DNA from: Nitrospinota bacterium
Lineage (GTDB): Bacteria; Nitrospinota_A; JADGAW01
Assembly: GCA_015231815.1 (NCBI GenBank)
Contig: JADGAW010000002.1
Coordinates: 1 to 42,992 of the forward strand
Length of the DNA: 42,992 bases
Direction of reading: 5' to 3'
Part shown: in pieces, positions 1 to 9,974 of the stretch
How the letters are laid out: every line of letters starts with the position of its first letter
Numbering within the stretch: position 1 is the first letter of the stretch
Program-made: the position numbers and the translations under genes
Notes under the pieces: generated by a model
What the model saw: the letters and a program-made list of their open reading frames with translations, nothing else
The model's database searches: none
Told to the model about the DNA's origin: nothing

Positions 1-831
1 CTTTTGCAAAACAAATGCTCTGGGATCTTTTACCTTATAAATCCTGTGACCAAGTCCGCTGAGAGGTTGTTTTTTTGCTAATTTATCCATAATATAAGGT
101 TCCGCATTTTCCGGGCTTCCTATTTCCATAAGCATTTTAATGGCTTCTTCTGCTGCTCCACCATGTAAAGCACCGCTGAGACTCCCAATTCCTGCAGTGA
201 TTGCTGTATAAATATCCGCCAAGGAAGAACCAACATTTCTACAACAAAAGGTTGAATTGTTAAAGCCATGGTCAGCGTGAATAATCATTAGAGAGTTAAT
301 GATTTTTTCTACAATGGGGTCGGGTTCTTTTTCGTGAAGCATCCAGTAAAAATTGGCGCAAAAAGAAATATCGTTTCTTGGTGCAATAATTCTGTCACCA
401 TTAAGGATACGGTATATAGCCGCAACCATTGTTGGAAGCTTTGCAACAAGCCTTACTACAGATTGATACCGTACATCTTCGTCCAGAACGTCATCCACGG
501 GGTAAAAAACACCCAGCATCCCTGAAGCTGCCTGCAAAAAGTTCATAGGGTGGGGATGTGAAGATTTTGCGCATTCCCACATAGCATTTTCCATCGGAAC
601 TTTGAGGCGGGTGTGAAAGGTAACATCCCTCGTGAACTTCTCCAGTTCTTCAGGCTTTGGTAAATCGCCAAACAAAAGCAGGTAGGCTGTTTCAAGGTAT
701 GTACTGTTAAATGCAAGGTCATCTATTTGAATACCTCGGTAACTCAGTTTCCCAATGCCTCCTTCTGGTAAGCTTATTGAAGATTCGTCAACGATGAGTC
801 CGGCCATTCCTTTTTTTAATTCTTCCGTCAT
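1..831 (-). CDS. gltA: Citrate synthase, partial (C-terminus runs off the window start)
   Basis: Reverse-strand translation starts MTEELKKGMAGLIVDESSISLPEGGIGKLSYRGIQIDDLA and contains PHPMNFLQAASGML, HADHGFNNSTFCCR and GLGHRVYKVKDPRA, typical citrate synthase motifs; open through position 1. Confidence 0.93.
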   Translation of the reverse strand, partial: MTEELKKGMAGLIVDESSISLPEGGIGKLSYRGIQIDDLAFNSTYLETAYLLLFGDLPKPEELEKFTRDVTFHTRLKVPMENAMWECAKSSHPHPMNFLQAASGMLGVFYPVDDVLDEDVRYQSVVRLVAKLPTMVAAIYRILNGDRIIAPRNDISFCANFYWMLHEKEPDPIVEKIINSLMIIHADHGFNNSTFCCRNVGSSLADIYTAITAGIGSLSGALHGGAAEEAIKMLMEIGSPENAEPYIMDKLAKKQPLSGLGHRIYKVKDPRAFVLQK

Positions 832-874
832 TGTTCGCTCCTAGAAAAAGTTATTGGTTTATAGGTAAAACCCC

Positions 875-2002
875 TTATTTATTACCATTCTGGTACACTA
901 TTTTACCTGTTATCTTAAGGTCAGGTGCTAATTTTATAATATTCACCTCTGATAAAACAGGGGTATTGACTAAATCTTCAAAACCTTCTCCATCGATAAT
1001 TCCTCTGGCGTTCTTTCCAGCAATTATTTTAGGAGAAAGGTAAAGGATTTGTTCATCAATGAGTTTTTGATTGAAAAAGTTCCAGACAGTATTTCCGCCT
1101 CCTTCGATAAGCACCGAAGCAATATTTTTTGTATATAAATAGTGACAGAGTTTTTTCAGGTTAAATTGCCCTTTATTATTTGTTTCGCAAGAAAAAACCT
1201 CAAACCCCTTATTTTTGACTGCTGCAACATCTTTTTTTGTTGTTTTCTTTTCTGAATAGATAAAAATTGTTTCGTTTAAGGGCTTAATTCTCTCTAAAGT
1301 ACAGTTTTTAGGAAAAGAGAGGTTAGCGTTGAGAATTATGCGTACTGGATTTCTTGTTCTTTTTCCTGTAAGTCTCGTAGTGAGTTGTGGATTATCTAGA
1401 AGAAAGGTCTGTTTTCCCACAAGAATTGCGTCAACCTGATTACGGAGTTTATGTCCGTCAATTCTCGATTTTTCCGATGTAATCCACTGAGACTTTCCTG
1501 TGGCGGTGGCTGTCTTTCCGTCAATACTTGCGGCAGATTTATAGATAAAATAAGGACGTTTTTTTTGTATAAAACAGGAAAAATATTTAATTAATTCATC
1601 ACACTCCTTTTTAAGAATACCAGAAACAACCTTGATATTGTTCTCTTCCAGAAAGACAGTACCGGAACCTTTAACGTCGGGGTTTGGGTCTATTGAACCA
1701 ATAAAAACTTTTATAATTCCTGCTTTAATAATTGCTTCAGAACAAGGACCGGTTTTTCCTGTGTGGTTACAAGGTTCGAGGGTCACATACAGCTCTGCTC
1801 CTTTTGGAGATTCAGTACAATTATTTATTGCATGAATTTCTGCATGAGGTTCACCTGATTTTTGGTGGTAACCTTTTCCAATTATTTTGTTTCCTTTGAC
1901 AATTACCGCCCCCACAGGAGGGTTTGGTGATGTATAGCCCATTCCCTTATAGGCAAGTTTAATTGCCTGCCTCATGTAACGGTTGTTTTCTTTATTTGTC
2001 AT
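875..2002 (-). CDS. ribD: Bifunctional diaminohydroxyphosphoribosylaminopyrimidine deaminase / 5-amino-6-(5-phosphoribosylamino)uracil reductase
   Basis: Deaminase zinc motif HAEIHA...PCNHTGKTGPC; reductase domain with SIDGKTAT and LIEGGG. Confidence 0.95.
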   Translation of the reverse strand: MTNKENNRYMRQAIKLAYKGMGYTSPNPPVGAVIVKGNKIIGKGYHQKSGEPHAEIHAINNCTESPKGAELYVTLEPCNHTGKTGPCSEAIIKAGIIKVFIGSIDPNPDVKGSGTVFLEENNIKVVSGILKKECDELIKYFSCFIQKKRPYFIYKSAASIDGKTATATGKSQWITSEKSRIDGHKLRNQVDAILVGKQTFLLDNPQLTTRLTGKRTRNPVRIILNANLSFPKNCTLERIKPLNETIFIYSEKKTTKKDVAAVKNKGFEVFSCETNNKGQFNLKKLCHYLYTKNIASVLIEGGGNTVWNFFNQKLIDEQILYLSPKIIAGKNARGIIDGEGFEDLVNTPVLSEVNIIKLAPDLKITGKIVYQNGNK

Positions 2003-2053
2003 CGTTCTGAGTTTTTATCTAAAAAAAAATATATTAGCATTGTATCTAGCTTC

Positions 2054-3172
2054 TTACTGCACTTCAGTGTTAAGAAGTTTATTTATTAACGTGAGAAGTT
2101 TTTTTCCACTTGTTTCCCAGCTATATTTTTTTGCTATTGATTGTAAATCACTACTTTCCTCATCTTTAACAGGTAACGAACTGAGGTAACCTAAAAGCTC
2201 CTTATTATTTTGTACAGAAAAATAGGTAAATTTACTTTCACCTATTTCCTTAAAGACCGGAATATCTGAGCAATATACGGGTGTATTTGCAGCAGCAGCT
2301 TCTAAGAGAGGAATTCCAAACCCTTCATACTTGGAGGGAAGAATAAAGGCTTGAGCCAAATGAAAAAATATTGGCAGCTCATTTGGTGCAACAAAACAGG
2401 TGAGAATTACCTTTTTTTGTTTCTGAAGTTCCAACAATTTTGCATAGGTTTTATCAGATTTCCAGCCCTTATTGCCAACAATAACCAATGGCATTTTTAT
2501 CGCTTCATTTTCCAGAACTGCTACAAGAAAATCAAGGTTTTTTCTTGGCTCAATTGTGCCAACAAAGAGTAAAAAGTTTTGAGGAAGAGAATATTTTTGT
2601 GTAGCAGCGTTTTTTTCTTCTTGTGACGGCTTAAGGTAAAAACCTTGAGATACTGCTGGTTCAATAACCTCAATTCTTTCCGTGGTAAAAGGGAATCTTT
2701 CATTGATTTCGGTTAAAACCGATTTTGAAATCGTTATCAGGTGGTCTGCTCTTTTCGTTGACCAGATGATGGAAAACCAATTATAAATCCTAAATGTTAA
2801 TGGCATGGATTCAGGACATAAAAAGGATGTTAAATCAAAAACTACCGCTATGGTTATACAGGGAAGTTTCCTCATGGGTAGTCGAAAGGGAGATGAAATA
2901 TAGAGAGAAATATTCAATTCCTTAAGAAGTGATGGAAGTTTAAAGTTTTCATAAAGCTCATTTTCGGGGTGTTCGTCTATTCCAACATTAACCGGAATGA
3001 GGTTACCCATATCATTGTTACCGACATCGAATTGGCAAGGTTCATTCACAAAAAGGTAAACACAATATTGATTGTTTACCTTTAAGAATTCACTAACAAT
3101 ATTGTATGTCCAATTTCCAATACCGGTGTTTTGTTTTGTAATTGCCCGGCAATCGATTGCAATATTTTGCAT
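2054..3172 (-). CDS. Glycosyltransferase, GT4/group 1 type
   Basis: FVGTIEPRKNLDFLV and PSKYEGFGIPLLEAAA motifs of GT-B retaining glycosyltransferases. Confidence 0.9.
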   Translation of the reverse strand: MQNIAIDCRAITKQNTGIGNWTYNIVSEFLKVNNQYCVYLFVNEPCQFDVGNNDMGNLIPVNVGIDEHPENELYENFKLPSLLKELNISLYISSPFRLPMRKLPCITIAVVFDLTSFLCPESMPLTFRIYNWFSIIWSTKRADHLITISKSVLTEINERFPFTTERIEVIEPAVSQGFYLKPSQEEKNAATQKYSLPQNFLLFVGTIEPRKNLDFLVAVLENEAIKMPLVIVGNKGWKSDKTYAKLLELQKQKKVILTCFVAPNELPIFFHLAQAFILPSKYEGFGIPLLEAAAANTPVYCSDIPVFKEIGESKFTYFSVQNNKELLGYLSSLPVKDEESSDLQSIAKKYSWETSGKKLLTLINKLLNTEVQ

Positions 3173-3347
3173 GTAGACTCATTAATAAGTTGAACTCTTT
3201 ACTTTAACCTTCGCTATTATAGTAAATTTGCTCATTTCATTAAGTGTTAACAACGGTATGGTATTGGCAAGGAGTTTTCTTTCTTTTAACGGTTGTATAA
3301 TAGGGTCGTTTCACATTTTTCTCCTTTTATATAAGAAGCGTATAACG

Positions 3348-3896
3348 ATGAGTTTACAAACAGCTCTTGATTTAGGGTGTGGTCTTGAAAAGGCTGAAGG
3401 AGCAATTGGCGTTGATATTTTTCCTTTAGAGGGAGTAGATGTTGTTCATGACCTGAATCAATACCCTTATCCTTTTGAGGAAAATCAGTTTGACCGAATT
3501 ATTCTCAGTCATGTTGCAGAGCATATTATGGATTTGGTCTCCTTCATGGAGGAAATCTACAGGATTGCAAAACCAGATGCAGTTTTAGAAATACATTCTC
3601 CTCACTACTCTTCTTGTAACGCCTATATTGACCCAACGCACCTTCATTATTTCTCGTTGATGACCTTTGATTTCTTCTGCGGGGACACAAAGCATGGTTA
3701 TATTGTGAAATCAAAATTTTCTGTGGTTAAAAGGGATGTTGAGTTTTGGCCACTTCACGATAAGCTTAAGTGGGTTCCCTATAATTGGTTAGGTCCACGG
3801 TGGTTGGCTCGAAATCATATAGTTTTATATGAAAGGTTTTTTGCTTTTATTTTTCCCTTAAAAGAATTTTCTGTTTATTTGAAGGTTATTAAATAG
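3348..3896 (+). CDS. Class I SAM-dependent methyltransferase (start probably ATG at 3348, not the longer 3228 ORF)
   Basis: MSLQTALDLGCGLEKAEGAIGVDIFPLEGVDVVHDLNQYPYPFEENQFDRIILSHVAEHI: motif I LDLGCG and post-motif typical of methyltransferase fold. Confidence 0.8.
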   Translation: MSLQTALDLGCGLEKAEGAIGVDIFPLEGVDVVHDLNQYPYPFEENQFDRIILSHVAEHIMDLVSFMEEIYRIAKPDAVLEIHSPHYSSCNAYIDPTHLHYFSLMTFDFFCGDTKHGYIVKSKFSVVKRDVEFWPLHDKLKWVPYNWLGPRWLARNHIVLYERFFAFIFPLKEFSVYLKVIK

Positions 3897-3983
3897 AGCC
3901 AAGCAGAAAAATTTTGTAACGACAGTTTATCAAAGAGGGTAGGCGTTTAATTCTACTGCTTTAATCATCATAAGAAAAAGAGC

Positions 3984-5102
3984 ATGAAAATCGGCATTGA
4001 TTGCAGGTCTCTCAGGGATTCTCAAACATCCGGCATTAACACATACCTGAAAAATATGGTTAGAATTTTGGGTGAACGTGATACGGAAAATGAATATATT
4101 CTTTACTGTCACAAAGACTTCGACTTTACATTGCCAAATCAGCGTTGGAGTAAAAAGACAGGAGCAATAACTCAGTTTGGCAATCTTTGGTTACACCTTG
4201 AACTTCCTTTTTGGTTACAAAAGGACAGGATTGACCTTTTTTGGGGAGCATTACAGCTTCTTCCCATCTCTTTACCATCAAATATTAAAGGTGTTATTAC
4301 CCTCTACGACCTTGTTCCTTTTATTTACCCGGAAACAATGTCAAATAAAAATCTTCTGGCAAATAAAATGTTTTTGTCAGCTTCTCTTAAAAAGGCGAGG
4401 GGAATAAACACCATTTCTGCTTCAACCTTACGTGACTTACAGGAACGTTTTAACCTTGAGGATAAGTTGGTTAAAGTTACTCATTTGGGGGTTTCAGACA
4501 ATATCAGACCGCAAAACCTTATAACTGCTCAGAAAAGGGTAAAGGAACTTTACTCAATTTCAAAACCTTATATCTTAACGGTCGGGACGTTAGAGCCAAG
4601 AAAGAATGTTTTGGGAACTCTGAAGGCATTTGAGCAGGTAGCTGATAAAATCCCACATCACTTGGTAATTGCTGGTGGTTCAGGATGGAAAAACAGTACC
4701 ATCGCACAAAGCATAAAGGAAAGTTCATTTAATGAAAGAATTCATCTAGTGGGTTATGTTGAAGATGCAGACCTTGCAGATGTCTATAGTGCAGCCAGCT
4801 TATTTATATTTCCTTCTTTTCACGAAGGATTTGGAATTCCTCCTCTCGAGGCAATGGCATGTGGTGTTCCTGTAGTTGCTTCAAACAGTTCATCGTTACC
4901 TGAGATATTAGGCGATGCAGCGGTTTTAGTTGACCCACATAATACCGAGAGTATTTCCGAGGGAATAATGAAAATATTGGAAGACCCTACAGCTCCAGAA
5001 GAATATAAAGAGAAGGGGCGTTTAAAAGCATCCGCCTATCGGTGGGAAAAAACAGCGGATGAGCTTCTATCTCTTTTTAATGAATGCTCATCAATAAATT
5101 AA
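3984..5102 (+). CDS. Glycosyltransferase, GT4/group 1 type
   Basis: [72 protein letters not shown]. Confidence 0.93.
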   Translation: MKIGIDCRSLRDSQTSGINTYLKNMVRILGERDTENEYILYCHKDFDFTLPNQRWSKKTGAITQFGNLWLHLELPFWLQKDRIDLFWGALQLLPISLPSNIKGVITLYDLVPFIYPETMSNKNLLANKMFLSASLKKARGINTISASTLRDLQERFNLEDKLVKVTHLGVSDNIRPQNLITAQKRVKELYSISKPYILTVGTLEPRKNVLGTLKAFEQVADKIPHHLVIAGGSGWKNSTIAQSIKESSFNERIHLVGYVEDADLADVYSAASLFIFPSFHEGFGIPPLEAMACGVPVVASNSSSLPEILGDAAVLVDPHNTESISEGIMKILEDPTAPEEYKEKGRLKASAYRWEKTADELLSLFNECSSIN

Positions 5103-6094
5103 TATTAGCAATGTTAGTCGCACTTACCAATAAAACCAGCATTTTTTTACGAAAGATAAGGGGAAAAATCAATGAACGAAAAGGAGAAAAGGTTGCTAAC
5201 AATCCATTTTCAATATTTAATGTTGAATTGACAAATAAGTGTCCCATGAGTTGTATTATGTGTCCACGAACAAATAATATGACCCGTAATGAAGGCTTTA
5301 TGAATTTTGAACTTTTTAAGAAAGTAGTTGATGAATTTACAGAAAAAAACCCTAAAGCATGTGACGGTGAGTTTTGGTTGCATCATTTCGGTGAAAGTTT
5401 GATGCATCCTGGTTTCCCCATATTTATTGAGTATGCTATTAAAAAAGGCTTAAAAGCTTCTATCTCAATAAACCCCATAATGCTTAAGAAGGAAATCGCT
5501 ACCAATTTGCTTAAAGCAAATCCATCTATGATTTATCTCTCGCTTGACGGACATGATGATGGTTCATTTGAAAGAATCCGTGGATTAAAAAACTCTTATA
5601 GGAAATCAAAAGAATATCTTCTCAACTTTCTGGAAATTAAAAAGAGTCTTGGAGTTAAAACAAAAGTATTGCTTTCCATGATAGATTTTGACCAAAATAA
5701 GGAAAGTATTCAGCAAACGAAGAAATATTGGGAAAAGATTGATGGAATAGATGAATTCCTTATTAAAGAGTTTGTAAAGTGGGATGGTAAAGCAGCAGAC
5801 GTGAATCAACTTGTTAATGACAGTAAGCGAGTAAGGAACAAAAGCAAGAAGGTCGTATGTAAATTCCCTTGGAAATCGATGACCGTTACGTGGGATGGAA
5901 ATGTTGTTCCCTGTTGTTACGATTACAACAATAGATATATACTGGGGAACGTTGAAAAACAAACCCTTTCTGAAATATGGAACGGTGAAAAAATGCAGTT
6001 ATTACGGGAAGAATTTATTCATAATGACGTAACAAACACTTTATGCTCGGACTGTGAAATGCTTTACTCCAACAAAAGTTTTTCAATACTTTAA
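5084..6094 (+). CDS. Radical SAM/SPASM domain protein
   Basis: N-terminal ELTNKCPMSCIMCPR (CxxxCxxC) and C-terminal CKFPWKSMTVTWDGNVVPCCYDYNNRYILGNVEKQTLSEIWNG...CSDCE SPASM-like cysteines; overlaps upstream GT stop by 19 nt. Confidence 0.9.
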   Translation: MLINKLILAMLVALTNKTSIFLRKIRGKINERKGEKVANNPFSIFNVELTNKCPMSCIMCPRTNNMTRNEGFMNFELFKKVVDEFTEKNPKACDGEFWLHHFGESLMHPGFPIFIEYAIKKGLKASISINPIMLKKEIATNLLKANPSMIYLSLDGHDDGSFERIRGLKNSYRKSKEYLLNFLEIKKSLGVKTKVLLSMIDFDQNKESIQQTKKYWEKIDGIDEFLIKEFVKWDGKAADVNQLVNDSKRVRNKSKKVVCKFPWKSMTVTWDGNVVPCCYDYNNRYILGNVEKQTLSEIWNGEKMQLLREEFIHNDVTNTLCSDCEMLYSNKSFSIL

Positions 6095-6934
6095 TTGATA
6101 GCAATAATGTCAACTATTTTAAGCCAAATGTATAACGAATTACGTTGTCAGTTTTTTATCTTAACGGGTAAGAAACCTTTTAGTAAAGGATATCCAGCCT
6201 ATAAAGACCGTGAAATTATCAAGGTAATCAAAAATGACTCCTTTAGCCTGAAACGTTTACCAAAAGGCTTTGGTTACCGAGTTGATGAAAGAATTATTGA
6301 ATATCCTTGGCTTTTGTCCCGACTTAAAGAGCAGCAGGAGCTTTTGCTTGATGCTGGTTCTGCTTTAAATATTGATTACATTCTTTCTCATCCAGTTCTT
6401 GAATCAAAAAAGATATTTATTTCAACATTGGCTCCTGAAGAGAACTGTTTTTGGAAAAGAGGTATTTCCTATATATATCAGGACTTAAGAAGTACCTGTT
6501 TTCAGGATGAATATTTTGATTCGGTGGCGAGTATTTCAACCTTAGAGCATATTGGACTTGATAACAGCCGGTATATAAAAAGTTCAAAAAATGGTGTGGA
6601 GAAAACATCCGGGTCATATATTGAAGCCGTTAAAGAAATTCATAGAATACTTAAGGTTGGAGGAAAATTATATATAACTCTTCCCTTTGGTGAATACAAA
6701 AACCATAGTTGGTTTCAGATTTTTAATGCTGAAATGATCGACGAACTAATTGGTGCTTTCCAACCAAAATCCTGTATTGAGAGTCATTTTCGCTACCAAG
6801 CAGATGGTTGGAAGGTTTCTTCAAGGGAGGATTCAAAAAATGCTCAATACTTTGACTACAATACACAAAAGGAATTTGACGAAAACTTTACTGTAGCAGC
6901 AGGAGCATTGGTTTGTCTGGAGTTTGTGAAATGA
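6095..6934 (+). CDS. SAM-dependent methyltransferase (start TTG 6095 or ATG 6107)
   Basis: [13 protein letters not shown]...[17 protein letters not shown]...[20 protein letters not shown]: Rossmann methyltransferase pattern. Confidence 0.78.
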   Translation: MIAIMSTILSQMYNELRCQFFILTGKKPFSKGYPAYKDREIIKVIKNDSFSLKRLPKGFGYRVDERIIEYPWLLSRLKEQQELLLDAGSALNIDYILSHPVLESKKIFISTLAPEENCFWKRGISYIYQDLRSTCFQDEYFDSVASISTLEHIGLDNSRYIKSSKNGVEKTSGSYIEAVKEIHRILKVGGKLYITLPFGEYKNHSWFQIFNAEMIDELIGAFQPKSCIESHFRYQADGWKVSSREDSKNAQYFDYNTQKEFDENFTVAAGALVCLEFVK

Positions 6935-7503
6935 TAAAAAAAATCAAAAGATTTTTGGCCAAACGAAAACATAATCTTGATAGAAGCGTTCTTTGGTTTG
7001 ACTCAGCAGTTATTTACAATAATTGCGGTAATGCTGATGCAATACAAATTGGCTGCAATAGTTCTATTAAAGGGGAATTGCTAACTTTTGGTCATGGTGG
7101 AAAAATTACTATAGGTGAGCATTGTTTTATTGGAGAACAGACAAAAATATGGTCAGCTATAGATATTTCCATTGGTAATCGGGTTCTTATTGCGCATAAT
7201 GTAAATATCTTTGATAATGATACACATCCTCTCTCTGCAGAGGAAAGACATGAGCAGTTCAAAGCAATTATGACTACAGGGCATCCAAAGAAAATCAATT
7301 TACAGGAAATTCCTGTAAAAATAGAAGATGATGTCTGGATAGGTTGTAACGTAATTATTTTAAAGGGGGTAACGATTGGAAAAGGTGCTGTAGTTGGTGC
7401 TGGAAGTGTAGTTGTTAAGGATGTGGCATCAAATAGTGTTGTTGCCGGAAATCCTGCAAAATCTATTAGGGTTATTACCTCAAAAGAATCACTAGCAGAA
7501 TAA
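6931..7503 (+). CDS. Hexapeptide-repeat (left-handed beta-helix) acyl/acetyltransferase
   Basis: Start ATG at 6931 overlaps previous stop (ATGA). [48 protein letters not shown], classic LbH acetyltransferase tail. Confidence 0.92.
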   Translation: MIKKIKRFLAKRKHNLDRSVLWFDSAVIYNNCGNADAIQIGCNSSIKGELLTFGHGGKITIGEHCFIGEQTKIWSAIDISIGNRVLIAHNVNIFDNDTHPLSAEERHEQFKAIMTTGHPKKINLQEIPVKIEDDVWIGCNVIILKGVTIGKGAVVGAGSVVVKDVASNSVVAGNPAKSIRVITSKESLAE

Positions 7504-8750
7504 TGACCTTTCGTAAATCTCTCATCAGGGTATCTTCTGAAAGTCTTTCAAGAATTTCAGGGCTCTTAGTAGTTCTCGCATTTTCAAGAATTTATGGCGT
7601 TGAAAATTTTGGTATTTTCAGTATTTGTAATGTTATTGCAATGGGGGTTGTCATAATTTCTGATTTCGGAGCCGGGCTATATCTTATTAGCAACCTTGGT
7701 GGTGATGAAAAGAAAGTAAATAGGCAGTTTCATTACATTATTCCTTATAGGTTTATTTTTAATTTAATCCTTGGTTGGGGAAGTTGGCTTTTTTTTTATT
7801 TTTCCGGTTATAACGATGAATGGTTATTTATTCTTGCTTTCATGCTTATTTGGCAAATTGCTCTAGGCTGGGTTGAATTTATTGGGTATGCTTTTTTAGC
7901 AAGTGGAAAGGTTTTTCAGGATTTTTTCATTAAATTAATTGCCAAAGTAACGATTTCTATAATTCTCATTTACCTTATTTGGAACGGTTTACAGTTCGTT
8001 TCTGCCCTTCAATTTGCTGCTGCTGGAACTTTAATTGGGGTTCTTTTTTCCTTTATTCTATATTATAGGAATTTTTCTCTATCAGGTTTTTTTGCCAGTG
8101 GGGAAGATAAGAAGGAATTATGGATAAAATGCAGCCCGCTTTTTGTTTGTGCTTTTGCTTCTTTTGCCTGTTCCCGCAATGACTTTCTTATTTTGCAATG
8201 GGCGGGAATAACCGAGGTGGAACTTGGACTTTTTGCTTCTGTTGCTCGATTGCAAGATATGATGTTGCTTTTTGTTATATTTTTTATGGAGGCATTTTCT
8301 GTAAAAATGAGCAAACATTTTCATGAAAAAGATGCAGAGCTTCAAAAGAAATGGACTTTTCTTATTCTTTCCTTTGGTGTAGCAGGGGTTTTTTTCGCAA
8401 CTCTTCTCACTATTGATCCATACTGGTTATTGGAAAAACTTTTTGGTCAAGGATTTTCTGATGGGGGGTGGATTCTCGCTATCTGGGCTTGGAGAATACC
8501 ACTTGTTTTTATGAGACTTACTGCTCAGTATGGAACTGCAACTCTCCATGCTCAAAAGGAATCAGCACAATTAACATTGGCAGCGATGGCATTCAGTGTA
8601 GTTTGTAATATTGTTGTGGTAAAGATGTATGGTGTTTTAGGGGTAGTTATTGTTGGGTTTGGAGTGGAAGTTCTTATATTAACTGCCACAATATTTGTTG
8701 TAAGAAAAAAGTTAAAAGACAACTCTATTGAGATGGCCAGACTTCAATAA
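7503..8750 (+). CDS. Oligosaccharide flippase / Wzx-like polysaccharide export membrane protein
   Basis: RVSSESLSRISGLLVVLAFSRIYGVENFGIFSICNVIAMGVVIISDFGAGLYL and multiple TM helices; start overlaps previous stop (TAATG). Confidence 0.82.
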   Translation: MTFRKSLIRVSSESLSRISGLLVVLAFSRIYGVENFGIFSICNVIAMGVVIISDFGAGLYLISNLGGDEKKVNRQFHYIIPYRFIFNLILGWGSWLFFYFSGYNDEWLFILAFMLIWQIALGWVEFIGYAFLASGKVFQDFFIKLIAKVTISIILIYLIWNGLQFVSALQFAAAGTLIGVLFSFILYYRNFSLSGFFASGEDKKELWIKCSPLFVCAFASFACSRNDFLILQWAGITEVELGLFASVARLQDMMLLFVIFFMEAFSVKMSKHFHEKDAELQKKWTFLILSFGVAGVFFATLLTIDPYWLLEKLFGQGFSDGGWILAIWAWRIPLVFMRLTAQYGTATLHAQKESAQLTLAAMAFSVVCNIVVVKMYGVLGVVIVGFGVEVLILTATIFVVRKKLKDNSIEMARLQ

Positions 8751-8779
8751 ATGGCTTAATCTATAACTCAATTAAAAAC

Positions 8780-9964
8780 GTGGAAATAACGTATAAAAAA
8801 ATTACAGAAAAAATGTTTGAAAATCCAATAACAAACTCTGGAAAAACTCCAATAATGATTGTTATTACTGCAATCATAATTCTTCAAGTCATTTCATTAC
8901 GTCCTTACAATTACAATATGTCTGCGGCATTAAAAATAGATGCCCACCTTGATCCAATACCTGAATTCTGGCCTAAAGGTTTTGTTATTTATGAAAAAGG
9001 CGGCTATGACGGAATGTACTATTATTATGTTGCCAACGATCCTTTATATACAAAGAAAAAGCTTCATAACCCGTACCGTTACCAGAGAATTTTTTTCTCC
9101 GTATTGACTAAAATTATTGCGTTAGACAACAATAAAGTTTTTCCCTCTGTTATGTTTGGAATTAATCTCTTTTTTCTGGGTTTGGGGATGGCTTTTGTCA
9201 TGAAAATTCTGGAAAAATACAAAAAAAATCGTTGGTGGGTTCTTCTTTATGGTTTGTCTCCCCCAGCGATTATGACCACCATGGATCTCATTCCTTCCAG
9301 TGTAAGTGTCTCTTTAGGAATTATTGCGATTTATTATCTTATAGACAATAGAATTAAGATTTCTGTTGCATGTTTTGCTGTTGCAATGCTTACCCGAGAG
9401 GACGCAGTTCTTGTTTTTCTTGTCGTTCTTTTATGGGATTTCTGGGAAAAAAGAGATTTTTCCCGTTCAACGTTTCTTGCCATCTCTATTATTCCTTTTC
9501 TTGCATGGCATTTTTATATCTTTAATAGTGTTGATGGAACAGGGCTTGATACCTCTTCAGGGGTGATTTCTAAAATTCCATTTATCGGCATTTTTCACTA
9601 TTTTTTTTATGAAGCAGAGTTCAACGGAGTTATGGGAATAAAAAATGCGATTTCATTTTCATTTTTTATCTTTGTGATGTTTGCTGTCTGGTCATTATAT
9701 AAAACAAAAGCCTACCAAAATATTTACGGAATTATTACTTTAATTTACTGTATACTAACGGTTTTCACTGTTGCCTCACAATGGGATAATTTTAATGGTC
9801 TCAACCGGATGTTTTATAACATTTACCCTTTTCTCATTCTCTCATTTGCTGTAATTGGCGATAGAAGAATGAAGCCAGTAGTTCTCTTAATTGGAGGTTA
9901 CTCCCTGTTAACATTTATGAGAATCATCTTTATTCACCCTGTTTACCCCTATTTTCTTTCTTGA
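8780..9964 (+). CDS. Polytopic membrane protein, GT-C-like glycopolymer protein
   Basis: Many TM segments; GGYDGMYYYYVANDPL...NPYRYQRI loop resembles GT-C proteins; GTG start. Confidence 0.6.
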   Translation: MEITYKKITEKMFENPITNSGKTPIMIVITAIIILQVISLRPYNYNMSAALKIDAHLDPIPEFWPKGFVIYEKGGYDGMYYYYVANDPLYTKKKLHNPYRYQRIFFSVLTKIIALDNNKVFPSVMFGINLFFLGLGMAFVMKILEKYKKNRWWVLLYGLSPPAIMTTMDLIPSSVSVSLGIIAIYYLIDNRIKISVACFAVAMLTREDAVLVFLVVLLWDFWEKRDFSRSTFLAISIIPFLAWHFYIFNSVDGTGLDTSSGVISKIPFIGIFHYFFYEAEFNGVMGIKNAISFSFFIFVMFAVWSLYKTKAYQNIYGIITLIYCILTVFTVASQWDNFNGLNRMFYNIYPFLILSFAVIGDRRMKPVVLLIGGYSLLTFMRIIFIHPVYPYFLS

Positions 9965-9974
9965 GCGAAAGATA

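Noticed and set aside
1768-1785. GGTTCGAGG string as a tRNA T-loop
   Set aside because: Falls within ribD coding sequence opposite the conserved PCNHTGKTGPC region; no cloverleaf around it.
3228-3347. N-terminal extension of the methyltransferase ORF
   Set aside because: Hydrophobic, motif-free sequence; ATG at 3348 gives the expected compact methyltransferase start.
5606-5962. 118-aa ORF antisense to the radical SAM gene
   Set aside because: No domain; lies opposite conserved SPASM coding sequence.
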